Positions 1-7,979 of a stretch of DNA of 36,808 bases are shown here, piece by piece; within the stretch, counting starts at the first letter, position 1; each line of letters opens with the position of its first letter. The stretch is taken from NCBI RefSeq assembly GCF_007992075.1, contig NZ_BJZO01000042.1, positions 1-36,808 on the forward strand, in the 5' to 3' direction. A program made the translations under genes and the position numbers. The DNA comes from Pararhodospirillum oryzae. GTDB taxonomy: Bacteria; Pseudomonadota; Alphaproteobacteria; Rhodospirillales; Rhodospirillaceae. The notes beneath the pieces are model-generated. The model had not been told where the DNA came from and did not search any database. It was given only the letters and a program-made list of their open reading frames with translations.

Positions 1-344
1 AGGGGGGAGAGGGGGTGGAGAAGGAGGGGAAGAGGGGGGTGGAAAGGGAGGGGGAGAGGGAGCGAAAGGAGAGCGAAAGGAGGCGCGCGAGGAACCGGAG
101 GCGGGAAACTTTTGCCCTGGCGACGACATGGTGTAGGATGCGCGACCCGCCGCCGGGGTCGATCGCCGGCTTCTTGTGCCGGCCCCGGCGGGCGCGACGG
201 GCTCCTTGATCTTCCCGGCCTGCTCGACCAGACGTCAGAGTCGATGCCCGGGAGGGGCTTTGTCTGCTCTTTCGGGGGCCGGGGCGGGGGTCTGCCCGAC
301 CTGGTTTTTCCTACCTTCCGAACCGATGACACGAGGGAATCCCC
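1..344. other. Gene-free leader with polypurine tract and hairpin upstream of fabI
   Basis: No convincing gene is seen here. Bases 1-62 are almost pure G/A (only two T), and purine bias continues to about 109. A 64-codon + frame through it encodes only K/E/R/G-rich sequence and looks like a by-product of the base bias. A - strand frame from 129 stays open to the window edge but is only Pro/Ser-rich, so I could not call it. Bases 150-191 form a nested hairpin (outer arms 150-158/183-191, inner arms 165-170/178-183). The fabI promoter should lie between about 190 and 340, but I see no clear -35/-10 pair. Confidence 0.6.
150..191. terminator. GC-rich nested hairpin, possible terminator of an upstream gene
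   Basis: The arms CCGCCGGGG (150-158) and CCCCGGCGG (183-191) are exact reverse complements. An inner GCCGGC pair (165-170, 178-183) closes a 7-base loop. The two helices share base 183, so one base pair must open. There is no T-tract, so this would be a stem-only or Rho-assisted terminator, or simply a structured leader. Confidence 0.35.
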
Positions 345-1184
<840 letters not shown>

Positions 1185-1192
1185 GCGCCGTC

Positions 1193-2296
1193 ATGGCCGG
1201 GGATAGCTTCGGAACGCTCTTTCGCTACACCACCTTCGGCGAAAGCCACGGGCCGGCCCTGGGCTGCGTGGTCGAGGGGACCCCTCCGGGGGTGCCCCTC
1301 GACCCGGCGCGGATCCAGCACGACCTGGACCGGCGCAAACCCGGCCAGTCCCGCTTCACCACCCAGCGCCGCGAGGACGACGCGGTGGAAGTGCTGTCGG
1401 GGGTGTTCGAGGGCCACACCACGGGCACCGCGATCGGTCTTTTGATTCGCAACACCGATCAACGCTCGCACGACTACGGGGCCATCGCCCGCCAGTTCCG
1501 GCCCGGACACGCCGATTACACCTATTGGGCCAAGTACGGCCGGCGCGATTATCGCGGGGGCGGACGCTCCAGCGCCCGCGAAACCGCCATGCGGGTGGCC
1601 GCCGGCGCGGTGGCCCGCGCCGCGCTGACCCATCTTCTGGGGCCCAAGGCGGTGGTGCGCGCCGCCGTGGTCGAGATCGGGGGCGTGGCCGCTGATCCCG
1701 CCCGCTGGGACTGGGACGAACCCGCGCGCAACCCCTTTTTCGCGCCCGATCCCGAGATCGTGCCGGTGTGGGAAGCCCTGCTCGACGACGTGCGCAAGCA
1801 GGGCTCCAGCGTGGGCGCGGTGGTCGCGGTGGAGGCCCTGGGCCTGCCCGTGGGCCTGGGCGAGCCGGTGATTGACCGTCTGGACGCCGACCTGGCCAAG
1901 GCCCTGATGAGCATCAACGCCGTCAAGGGGGTGGAAATCGGCGATGGGTTCGCCGCCGCCCGGCTGCGCGGCGAGGAAAACGCCGATGCCCTGGAACCCG
2001 ATGGCCAGGGCGGCGTGCGCTTTCGCTCCAATCACGCGGGCGGCATCCTGGGCGGCATTTCCACCGGCCAGCCGGTGACGGCCCGCCTGGCCTTGAAGCC
2101 GACCAGCTCGATCCTCATCCCGGGGGATAGCGTGGACGTCGACGGGGCCCCGATCCAGGTGGTCACGCGCGGGCGTCACGATCCGTGCGTGGGCATTCGC
2201 GCGGTGCCGGTGGCCGAGGCCATGGTGGCGATCACCGTCCTTGATCACCTGCTGCGGTTTCGCGGCCAGTGCGGGGCGGCGATCCCGGGGGCGTGA
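1193..2296 (+). CDS. aroC: Chorismate synthase
   Basis: AroC converts 5-enolpyruvylshikimate-3-phosphate to chorismate using reduced FMN, the final step of the shikimate pathway. The 367-residue protein shows all three family signatures: GESHG (16-20, with H19), the [17 protein letters not shown] block (47-63), and [15 protein letters not shown] with H106, followed by [14 protein letters not shown]. The C-terminal part keeps [15 protein letters not shown]. The open frame extends well upstream through fabI, but homology begins at this ATG, 8 bases after the fabI stop, so the earlier starts are rejected. A structured spacer follows the stop codon immediately. Confidence 0.97.
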   Translation: MAGDSFGTLFRYTTFGESHGPALGCVVEGTPPGVPLDPARIQHDLDRRKPGQSRFTTQRREDDAVEVLSGVFEGHTTGTAIGLLIRNTDQRSHDYGAIARQFRPGHADYTYWAKYGRRDYRGGGRSSARETAMRVAAGAVARAALTHLLGPKAVVRAAVVEIGGVAADPARWDWDEPARNPFFAPDPEIVPVWEALLDDVRKQGSSVGAVVAVEALGLPVGLGEPVIDRLDADLAKALMSINAVKGVEIGDGFAAARLRGEENADALEPDGQGGVRFRSNHAGGILGGISTGQPVTARLALKPTSSILIPGDSVDVDGAPIQVVTRGRHDPCVGIRAVPVAEAMVAITVLDHLLRFRGQCGAAIPGA

Positions 2297-2342
2297 CGCC
2301 AGGCGGGTCGCTTTTGGGGGCCTGGCGCCTTGAAAGCGACCC
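2297..2342 (+). terminator. Interleaved inverted repeats (A-B-A'-B') after aroC
   Basis: Starting at the base after the aroC stop, arm A CGCCAGGC (2297-2304) matches A' GCCTGGCG (2320-2327). Arm B GGGTCGCTTT (2305-2314) matches B' AAAGCGACCC (2333-2342). All are exact complements. Because the order is A-B-A'-B', the RNA could form either of two exclusive hairpins or an H-type pseudoknot. There is no U-tract after B', so a plain intrinsic terminator is uncertain. It could be a terminator, a mRNA-end stabiliser or a repeat element. Confidence 0.5.
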
Positions 2343-2348
2343 GGCCGG

Positions 2349-2404
2349 AAGGGAAACTCCCTTATTGAAGCGGGAGATCCCTTTCTTGCTGCCTGGGCCC
2401 AGGC
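2349..2404. repeat. Short palindromes in the aroC-sppA spacer
   Basis: AAGGGA-AAC-TCCCTT (2349-2363) is a perfect 6-bp dyad, and GCCTGGGCCCAGGC (2391-2404) is a perfect 14-base palindrome. The AAGGGA-N3-TCCCTT core recurs at 16571-16585 in front of the histidine kinase gene, which hints at a dispersed repeat or a shared operator. Confidence 0.4.
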
Positions 2405-2477
2405 CTTTTCGCGGTTCCAACCGGCGATCAGGTTCCCGCGCGGGCACCCTTTTTCCCTGACCCGAGTGGAGAGACAC

Positions 2478-4259
2478 ATGCGGTTTTTCGGCAAGGCTCT
2501 GGTGGCATTGCTGGCCACGCTGGGCCTTCTGACCTGCTTGGCGGCGGGGATGGGCGCCCTTGCCCTCTCGCGCCTTGCGGATTCGCGCGAGCCCTTGCCC
2601 GATCAACTGGTGCTGACCCTTGCCGTGGACGGGCCGATGTCCGAGGCGGCCGGCGACCAGACCGCGCGCGCCTTGATGGCCGGCCTGACCGGGCAAGGCG
2701 AGGGCCTGGGGCTTTTCGAGACCGTGCGGGCCCTGAGGGCGGCGGCCCGGGATCCCAAGGTCGATGGCCTTCTGGTTCATTTGGGCGGGACGCCCCTGGG
2801 CATGGCCCAGGCCCAGGAACTGCGCGACGCCATCCACGCCTTTCGCGCCACCGGCAAGCCGGCCCTGGTGTTTTCCGAAACCCTGGGCGAGTTCGGGGGC
2901 GGCACCATTCCCTATTACCTGGCGGCGGCCTTTGATCAGGTCTGGGTGCAGCCGTCGGGGATGATCGCGGCCACCGGGTTTTCCCTGCGCCAGCCCTTCG
3001 CGCGCGGGCTGCTCGACCGCTTCGGGATCGTGCCCGAGTTCGAAACCCGCAAGGACTTCAAGAACGCGGCCAGCGCGTTGACCGACCATGCCCTGACTCC
3101 GCCCGCCCGTGTTGCCCTTGACGCCGTGGTCCAGGGCTGGATGGGGCAGGTGGTGGCCGGGGTCGCCGCCGACCGGGGCCTGGAACCGGCCCGGGTTCAG
3201 GCCCTGATCGATCAGGCGCCCCTGCTGGCCGAGGCCGCGCGCGAGGCCGGCCTGGTCGACCGTCTGGGCTACGTCGACGAGGTGGAAGAGGCGATGACCC
3301 AGGCCAGCGGGACCCCGACCCGCGTGAGCCTGGGCGAGTACGCCGCCGATCTCGCCCACCGCCCGCCGGTGCCCGGCGCCCGAAAGGTCGCCTACCTCGC
3401 GGCCAGCGGTCCGGTGGTGATCGGCGATGGACACAAGGGCCCCTTCGACGAAGAGGAAATCGACGGCCGGGCGCTGGCGGCGGCCATCGACAAGGTGGTC
3501 GAAAATCCGGGCGTGGCGGGGATCGTGCTGCGCCTCGATTCCCCGGGTGGATCCTATGTCGGCTCGGACGTGGTGTGGCGGGCGATCGCCCGGGCGCGGG
3601 GGCGGGGCATGCCCATCATCGCGTCGATGGGCGACGTGGCTGCGTCGGGGGGATACTTCATCGCCATGGGGGCCAACCGGATCGTCGCCCAGCCCGGCAC
3701 CCTGACCGGCTCGATTGGCGTCCTGGCCGGCAAGGTCAGTTTCGGCAAGGCCAGCGCCGACCTGGGCGTGACCTGGGATGGCGTGTCGGCGGGGCGCAAT
3801 GCCGCGTTCCTGTCTCCGGTCGACGCCTTCGACGCCCCGGGCCGCGAGCGGCTGAACGCCATGCTGGATGCCATCTATGCCGATTTCACAGGCAAGGCGG
3901 CGCGCGCGCGCAACCTGTCGCCGGCGGCGATGGAGGCCGCGGCGCAAGGCCGGGTGTGGACGGGGGCCGATGCGCAGGCGCGCGGGCTGGTCGACAGCCT
4001 GGGCGGGGTGGAGCAGGCCCTGGCCCTGGTGCGCGTCGAGGCGGGGTTAAGCTCGGATACGCCTCTTGAGATTACCCCGGTCACCCCGGGTACCCCGGGC
4101 GCGTGGTTCTTGCGCCTGCTGGCACGGGTGGACGGCGTTCGGGCCGTGGCTGCCCTGGTGCGCGAAGGCGCGGCCCTTGAAGCCCGGCTGGGGCCGTGGC
4201 TGGACGCGGTTGGGGTGACCGAGCCGGGGGTGCTCCGGATGCCCCCGCTGGAGCGATAA
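2478..4259 (+). CDS. sppA: Signal peptide peptidase SppA, 67K type
   Basis: SppA is an inner-membrane serine protease with a Ser/Lys dyad that degrades cleaved signal peptides in the periplasm. The 593-residue protein has an N-terminal signal anchor (roughly residues 3-32, AVALL-type hydrophobic stretch) and two tandem S49 domains, as in the long E. coli-type enzyme. The general-base lysine is K195 in TRKDFKNAA of the N-terminal repeat, and the nucleophile is S390 in MGDVAASGGYFIAM of the C-terminal repeat. LRLDSPGGS precedes the nucleophile as expected. A GTG at 2466 is in frame, but GGAGAG (2469-2473 region) overlaps it and sits 5 bases before the ATG at 2478, so the ATG is preferred. The gene ends in a hairpin and a convergent neighbour follows. 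Confidence 0.95.
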   Translation: MRFFGKALVALLATLGLLTCLAAGMGALALSRLADSREPLPDQLVLTLAVDGPMSEAAGDQTARALMAGLTGQGEGLGLFETVRALRAAARDPKVDGLLVHLGGTPLGMAQAQELRDAIHAFRATGKPALVFSETLGEFGGGTIPYYLAAAFDQVWVQPSGMIAATGFSLRQPFARGLLDRFGIVPEFETRKDFKNAASALTDHALTPPARVALDAVVQGWMGQVVAGVAADRGLEPARVQALIDQAPLLAEAAREAGLVDRLGYVDEVEEAMTQASGTPTRVSLGEYAADLAHRPPVPGARKVAYLAASGPVVIGDGHKGPFDEEEIDGRALAAAIDKVVENPGVAGIVLRLDSPGGSYVGSDVVWRAIARARGRGMPIIASMGDVAASGGYFIAMGANRIVAQPGTLTGSIGVLAGKVSFGKASADLGVTWDGVSAGRNAAFLSPVDAFDAPGRERLNAMLDAIYADFTGKAARARNLSPAAMEAAAQGRVWTGADAQARGLVDSLGGVEQALALVRVEAGLSSDTPLEITPVTPGTPGAWFLRLLARVDGVRAVAALVREGAALEARLGPWLDAVGVTEPGVLRMPPLER

Positions 4260-4292
4260 GGCTCCTGGGGAAACGCCAGGGAACCGGAGCCT
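4259..4292. terminator. Hairpin at the sppA stop codon
   Basis: AGGCTCC (4259-4265) and GGAGCCT (4286-4292) are exact complements. An inner CTGG/CCAG pair shortens the loop. The last base of the sppA stop codon is part of the stem. No T-tract follows directly, but the hairpin repeats just downstream could complete termination. Confidence 0.45.
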
Positions 4293-4314
4293 CGCGCGCC
4301 CGATTCCCTGGTGG

Positions 4315-4456
4315 TCCGGGGCCCGCGCCCCTTTTGGATCTTGTCCGGGGCTCGCGCCCCTTTTGGATCTTGTCCGGGGCTCGCGCCCCTTTGGACCTGT
4401 CCGGGGCTCGCGCCCCTTTGGACCTGTCCGGGGCTCGCGCCCCTTGGGGGGGGGGG
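4315..4456. repeat. Tandem hairpin-forming repeats ending in an 11-G run
   Basis: Two 29-bp units (4315-4343, 4344-4372), two 27-bp units (4373-4399, 4400-4426) and a partial fifth (from 4427) follow head to tail. Each carries a GGGGC-TCGC-GCCCC stem-loop (first copy CCGC) followed by CTTT or CTTTT. The array ends in 11 consecutive G (4446-4456). It lies between the convergent ends of sppA and the DegT gene. The stems followed by short T-runs make it a likely multi-copy, mostly + strand terminator. Confidence 0.85.
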
Positions 4457-4474
4457 CGCGCGCTCCGGGTGGGG

Positions 4475-5551
4475 TCAGCGCCCCAGGGCCGTGGCCAGGG
4501 CGGTGATCACCGCGCGCTGGTGGTCGGCGGGGAGCTGGGGGTAAACGGGCAGGGCCACCGCCTGGGCCACGGCCTGGCGGGCCACCGGCGCGTTGGCGTC
4601 CGAAAGGTCGGCGTCGCCGAACGGGGCGCACGCCTCGGCCCCCAGGCCCAGCGCGGTCAGCGCGGCCCGTGCCGCCTGCGGCTGGGATACCCGGATGACA
4701 TAGCGGCAATAGGCGTGGGTGGCGTTCGAACGCTCGGTTGGCACGATGATGCCCAGGGGAGCCAGGGCGGTATCGTAGCGCAGGGCAATCGACTGCCGGC
4801 GCAAGATGGCCCCATCCACCGAGCGCAGCTGAGCCCGCAAGACCGCCGCTTGCAGCGCATCAAGGGGACAATCGAACACCTGGTCGCGCATGTGACGCAA
4901 GCTGGCCTCGATTTCGGGGCTGGTGCTGGTGACAAGGCCGGCCCGGCCCAGCGCGCCGAGCGAGCGCTCGGGGCCAAAGCAAAAAGCGGCGGTCAGCCCG
5001 GTGCAGCCCACCCGCCGGCCATCGAGCGCCGCGCCCACGGCGTCGGTGCAGTCCTCGACCAGGGCGAGGCCGTGCCCGGCGCACAGGGCCCCCAGCGCGG
5101 CCAGGTCGGCGGGATGGCCATCGCGGTGGGTGGCCAGCACGGCGCGGGGCATGGCCTGGCTCCTCTCTCCCCCGGCCAGCAGGGCCTTCAGGGCCTGGGG
5201 CGCCAGGGTCAAGGTTTCCGGCTCCACGTCGACGCGCACGGGGATGGCGCCAATGCGCACCAGGGCCGCGAGGGGAGCCGGTCCCGCCAGGGCATCGACC
5301 ACAACCCTGGCGCCAGGCTCGACGCCGGCCGCGCGCAAGGCCAGGGCCAAGGCGTCGGTACCACTTGCAACACCAACGGCGGTATTTACGCCAAGCCAGC
5401 GTGCGAATGCCGCTTCAAAGGCGTCTACCTCTGGTCCCAGAACGAGGGCGGGCGCTTCCAGGACTCGGGCAATCGCTTGCCGAACCTCGCCCTTGTTTTC
5501 GTTAAGGGCGGCAAGACGGTCGGCGAGCTTGACGCAAAGGTTCGGGTTCAC
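4475..5551 (-). CDS. DegT/DnrJ/EryC1-family protein with the PLP lysine replaced by Arg
   Basis: The 358-residue protein has the fold and motif order of the sugar aminotransferases that make amino-sugars for surface glycans: GPEVDAFEAAFARWLGV (39-55), phosphate-cup SGTDAL (63-68), and VEDCTDAVGAALDG (165-178) with D167, expected to contact the PLP ring nitrogen. The Schiff-base lysine normally lies in an SFxxxKxL motif. Here the aligned segment is AFCFGPERSLGALG (189-202), with R196 at the lysine position, so ordinary transamination should be impossible. The 4-keto-sugar dehydratase branch (ColD type) also lacks this Lys but carries His, not Arg. The GTG start at 5551 follows AAGGAAAGAAGAG and begins where homology begins. 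The longer in-frame ORF to 5815 has no support. Function is unknown: a pseudo-enzyme, a partner subunit, or a decaying gene. Confidence 0.8.
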   Translation of the reverse strand: MNPNLCVKLADRLAALNENKGEVRQAIARVLEAPALVLGPEVDAFEAAFARWLGVNTAVGVASGTDALALALRAAGVEPGARVVVDALAGPAPLAALVRIGAIPVRVDVEPETLTLAPQALKALLAGGERSQAMPRAVLATHRDGHPADLAALGALCAGHGLALVEDCTDAVGAALDGRRVGCTGLTAAFCFGPERSLGALGRAGLVTSTSPEIEASLRHMRDQVFDCPLDALQAAVLRAQLRSVDGAILRRQSIALRYDTALAPLGIIVPTERSNATHAYCRYVIRVSQPQAARAALTALGLGAEACAPFGDADLSDANAPVARQAVAQAVALPVYPQLPADHQRAVITALATALGR

Positions 5552-5741
5552 GGACTCTTCTTTCCTTGAGGTATGATACGGTAGGCGTCGGGAGGCTATG
5601 CGCACACGCCTGCCGGGGTAAAGAGGAACCTTGACCGTCGCTTTTACTCGCAGTTGAAATGGACAAGATGCCATGAAGCCCGCCGACGCCGCGTCTCCCG
5701 CTGAGGTCTTAAGTCCACACCAAGCGGATGAAGAGAGACTT
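5552..5741. promoter_or_regulatory. Divergent promoter region between DegT and GNAT genes
   Basis: The two genes are transcribed apart, so promoters should lie here. TTGACC at 5631-5636 is followed after 17 bases by TTGAAA, a poor -10. On the - strand TATCAT (5573-5578) resembles a -10 but has no matching -35. I therefore assign no exact promoter. Confidence 0.3.
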
Positions 5742-6296
5742 ATGGCTCCGTCGGGAGCGTTGACGACAACTCCGGCGTGGCCGTTGACGGGGCGGCCGGG
5801 ACGGCCCACCGACATGCCTTTCGTGCTCCGGCAGGAGGCCCGGCCCGAGGTCGCCGGGCTTCTTCAGCCCTGGGCGCACGATCGCCATGGGCGGGCGATG
5901 GACGATCCGGACTACCAATACGTTTTTTTTCAAGACCAGGATGACCGGTTGATGGGATACGTCATCCTGGGTGGGTTGATCGGGTCCAACGGGTGCATTG
6001 AATTGGTGCGTCTGGTGGCCGCCACACCGCGCCGGGGCATCGGGCGGGCGATGCTGCGCGCCATCATGGCGCATGTGTTCGATTCCCTGGCCGCGAATCG
6101 ATTGTGGGTTTCGTTGTTCTCCGACAACACAGCGGCCCGGCACTTGTTCGCCGGGGCCGGTTTCGTGCTGGAAGGGAAATTGCGTGAAGCGGTGCGGGGG
6201 GCGGAGGGGTTCCGCTCGCTGACGCTCATGGGCATGCTGGCGCGGGAGTATCCGAGCGTCGGGCGGACTCCTGGCGACGAGCGCGCGCCTCCATGA
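5742..6296 (+). CDS. GNAT-family N-acetyltransferase, possible amino-sugar acetyltransferase
   Basis: The C-terminal 110 residues form a clear GNAT domain. It has the beta-4 strand IELVRLVAATP, the acetyl-CoA pyrophosphate loop PRRGIGRAML (R-x-x-G-I-G-R), WVSLFSDNTAARHLFAGAGF (motif B; the Asn and the AGAGF turn are typical) and a closing EGKLREAV strand. This last arrangement is common to RimJ/RimL-like and PseH-like acetyltransferases. Next to a DegT-family gene, acetylation of an amino-sugar nucleotide is a reasonable guess but is not shown. The start is uncertain: the frame is open from 5673, ATG 5742 has GAAGAGAG upstream, and ATG 5814 starts just before the conserved domain. The 3' end overlaps the convergent TPR gene by 71 bp. 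A run of eight T (5923-5930) lies in the coding sequence. Confidence 0.75.
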   Translation: MAPSGALTTTPAWPLTGRPGRPTDMPFVLRQEARPEVAGLLQPWAHDRHGRAMDDPDYQYVFFQDQDDRLMGYVILGGLIGSNGCIELVRLVAATPRRGIGRAMLRAIMAHVFDSLAANRLWVSLFSDNTAARHLFAGAGFVLEGKLREAVRGAEGFRSLTLMGMLAREYPSVGRTPGDERAPP

Positions 6297-7845
6297 GGCC
6301 GGCCGCCTCGGCCACGACCCCCGACCAGTCCCCCAGGCGGGTCTGGCGCAGCAGCGTGAGCGAGGGGTACCAGGCACAGGCCTGCCCCTGAATCCCCCAA
6401 CGCCAGTCGCAATGCGCCGCCAGCAGCACAAGACCCGGGCGCCCCAGCGCGCCGGCAAGGTGGGCCACGCTGGTGTCGGTGGTGATCACCAGGTCCAGGG
6501 CCATGAGCACGGCGGCGGTGGCGCCGTAGTCGGCGAGCAGGGGCGCAAGGTCGGTGATCGGCAGGCCCGCCCCGGGCAGGGCGCGGGCGGGGTCGCCCAG
6601 TTGCAGGCTGTAAAGACACACGCCGGGCACGGTCGCCAGGGGCGCGAAGGCGGCCAGCGGCGCGGCGCGCACCGCGTTTTCGACAAAGGCCGGGTTGCCC
6701 GACCAGCACACGCCCACGCGCAGGGGAGGCGGGCCGGGCTGGCTGGCGGGGGCGGCGGGCAGGACGGCGGGCGGCGGACAGGGCAGATAGGGAAACGTGC
6801 ACGCGGGCAACTGTCCGGCCGTCAGCCCCAGGCGCTGGGGCAGGCTGAAGGCCCGTACCTGAAAATCGGCACCCTGGGCCAGAAGCGTCTCGGGCTCGCC
6901 ATAGGGAACGACGGCCGCGACCCCGCTCACCCCGGCCAGCGGACCGGCAAGCCCCGGCGGCGCCTCGACCACCACCCGCGCCCCCTGGGCGGCGAGGGCG
7001 GGCAGGAAGCGCGCCATCTGGATCATGTCGCCGGCGCCCTGTTCGGCCAGGACAAGAAGCGTGCGTCCGGCCAGGGGCTGGGTGGTCCAGGGCGGCACGG
7101 GGGGATCGACAAACGGCCAACCCGGGCGGCGGGTGCGCCATTCCCACTCGGCGAACCCTTCCGGATAGCGGCCCTGGGCCAGCAGGACCGAGGCCCGGTT
7201 CCAGTGGGCATCCGCGAGGGTGGGGGTGAGGCGCACGGCGCGCTCGTGCAGGCGCAAGGCGTGATCAAGGTTGCCCTGGCGTCGGCGCAGCCATCCCAGG
7301 TTGGTGGTGGCCCCGGCGTGGGCGGGATCGTGGCACACGGCGGCCCGCAGCCACTGTTCCCCGGCCTCGACCTCGCCCGTCCGGATCAGGAGGGTGCCCA
7401 GGGGATGGAACGCCGCGCCATCCTGCCCCAGGCGGGCGGCGCGCGTGTACCAGGGGCGCGCCTGCGCCGGATGGTCCTGCTCATCGTGGGCCCGGGCCAG
7501 GTTGAACACGGTGTCGGCCCGGGCCGGGTCCCGGGCCAGGGCGCCCTGCCATGCCACGATGGCCTGCGCCTGGTGTCCGGCGCCGAGCAGGGCAACCCCC
7601 AGGTTGTGCCAGGCGGCCGGATCGGCGCTGGCCCGCTCCAGGGCACGACGAAACAGCAAGGCGGCCTCGGCGGCGCGGCCGGCCTGAAGCTCGGCCGCGC
7701 CCAGCACGCCCAACAAGCCCGGATGCCCGGGATCGTGGCGCAGCCCGAGCCGGGCCAGGGCACCCGCGCGGGATCCGTCGCCATCGGCCCAGGCCCGATG
7801 CGCGCGGTGGTGGAGGTCTTCGATCAGGTCGGCCAGGGCATCCAT
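6226..7845 (-). CDS. TPR protein with C-terminal GT9-like glycosyltransferase domain (copy 1)
   Basis: This 539-residue protein has about six tetratricopeptide repeats in its N-terminal half (LxxLGxxxxxxGxxxxAxxxxxxAxxxxP spacing, for example WHNLGVALLGAGHQAQAIVAW). A Rossmann-type domain resembling ADP-heptose:LPS transferases follows, with GRTLLVLAEQGAGDMIQMAR, RVGVCWSGNP and TTDTSVAHLAGALGRPGLVL. The end carries the WYPSLTLLRQ...GDW tail typical of this TPR-glycosyltransferase family. Such proteins are frequent near flagellar or polysaccharide loci and are thought to glycosylate protein targets held by the TPRs. The start is uncertain: a GTG at 7887 gives 14 more residues, but neither start has a good Shine-Dalgarno. 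The protein is clearly paralogous to the divergent gene at 7980. Confidence 0.85.
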   Translation of the reverse strand: MDALADLIEDLHHRAHRAWADGDGSRAGALARLGLRHDPGHPGLLGVLGAAELQAGRAAEAALLFRRALERASADPAAWHNLGVALLGAGHQAQAIVAWQGALARDPARADTVFNLARAHDEQDHPAQARPWYTRAARLGQDGAAFHPLGTLLIRTGEVEAGEQWLRAAVCHDPAHAGATTNLGWLRRRQGNLDHALRLHERAVRLTPTLADAHWNRASVLLAQGRYPEGFAEWEWRTRRPGWPFVDPPVPPWTTQPLAGRTLLVLAEQGAGDMIQMARFLPALAAQGARVVVEAPPGLAGPLAGVSGVAAVVPYGEPETLLAQGADFQVRAFSLPQRLGLTAGQLPACTFPYLPCPPPAVLPAAPASQPGPPPLRVGVCWSGNPAFVENAVRAAPLAAFAPLATVPGVCLYSLQLGDPARALPGAGLPITDLAPLLADYGATAAVLMALDLVITTDTSVAHLAGALGRPGLVLLAAHCDWRWGIQGQACAWYPSLTLLRQTRLGDWSGVVAEAAGLMEARARRQESARRSDTPAPACP

Positions 7846-7979
7846 GGCCGCCAGGGTGCCAGGAAGGGGAGCGGGAGACAAGAGCACCCCCGGGGCGCTT
7901 CCGGGATGGCTCGCCCCCCCGGGGATCGGCTACACCAAAGGTCCGGAATAACACGAGGGCGAAACACAGGGAGGCGGTC
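7846..7979. promoter_or_regulatory. Divergent promoter region between the two TPR-glycosyltransferase genes
   Basis: The two paralogous genes start 134 bp apart on opposite strands. The stretch must hold both promoters unless one is read from further upstream. I see no convincing -35/-10 pair. AGGGAGG (7968-7974) is the ribosome-binding site of the + strand gene. Confidence 0.35.

Noticed and set aside
1-129. - strand frame from ATG 129 open to the window edge
   Set aside because: Pro/Ser-rich translation follows from the pyrimidine bias of that strand; it cannot be tested without the sequence beyond the window.
15-209. 64-codon + strand frame in the polypurine tract
   Set aside because: Composition is only K/E/R/G from the G/A bias, with no homology or ribosome-binding site that stands out from the tract.
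4121-4140. TGGCAC in sppA as a sigma-54 -24 element
   Set aside because: No TTGC at the required distance and the site is inside a coding sequence. A similar near-match at 4740 has the wrong spacing.
4315-4456. CRISPR-like array
   Set aside because: Units are contiguous with no unique spacers, and there are no cas genes. They are tandem hairpin repeats.
5631-5659. Sigma-70-like promoter before the GNAT gene
   Set aside because: TTGACC is present, but TTGAAA is a poor -10. Chance match cannot be excluded.
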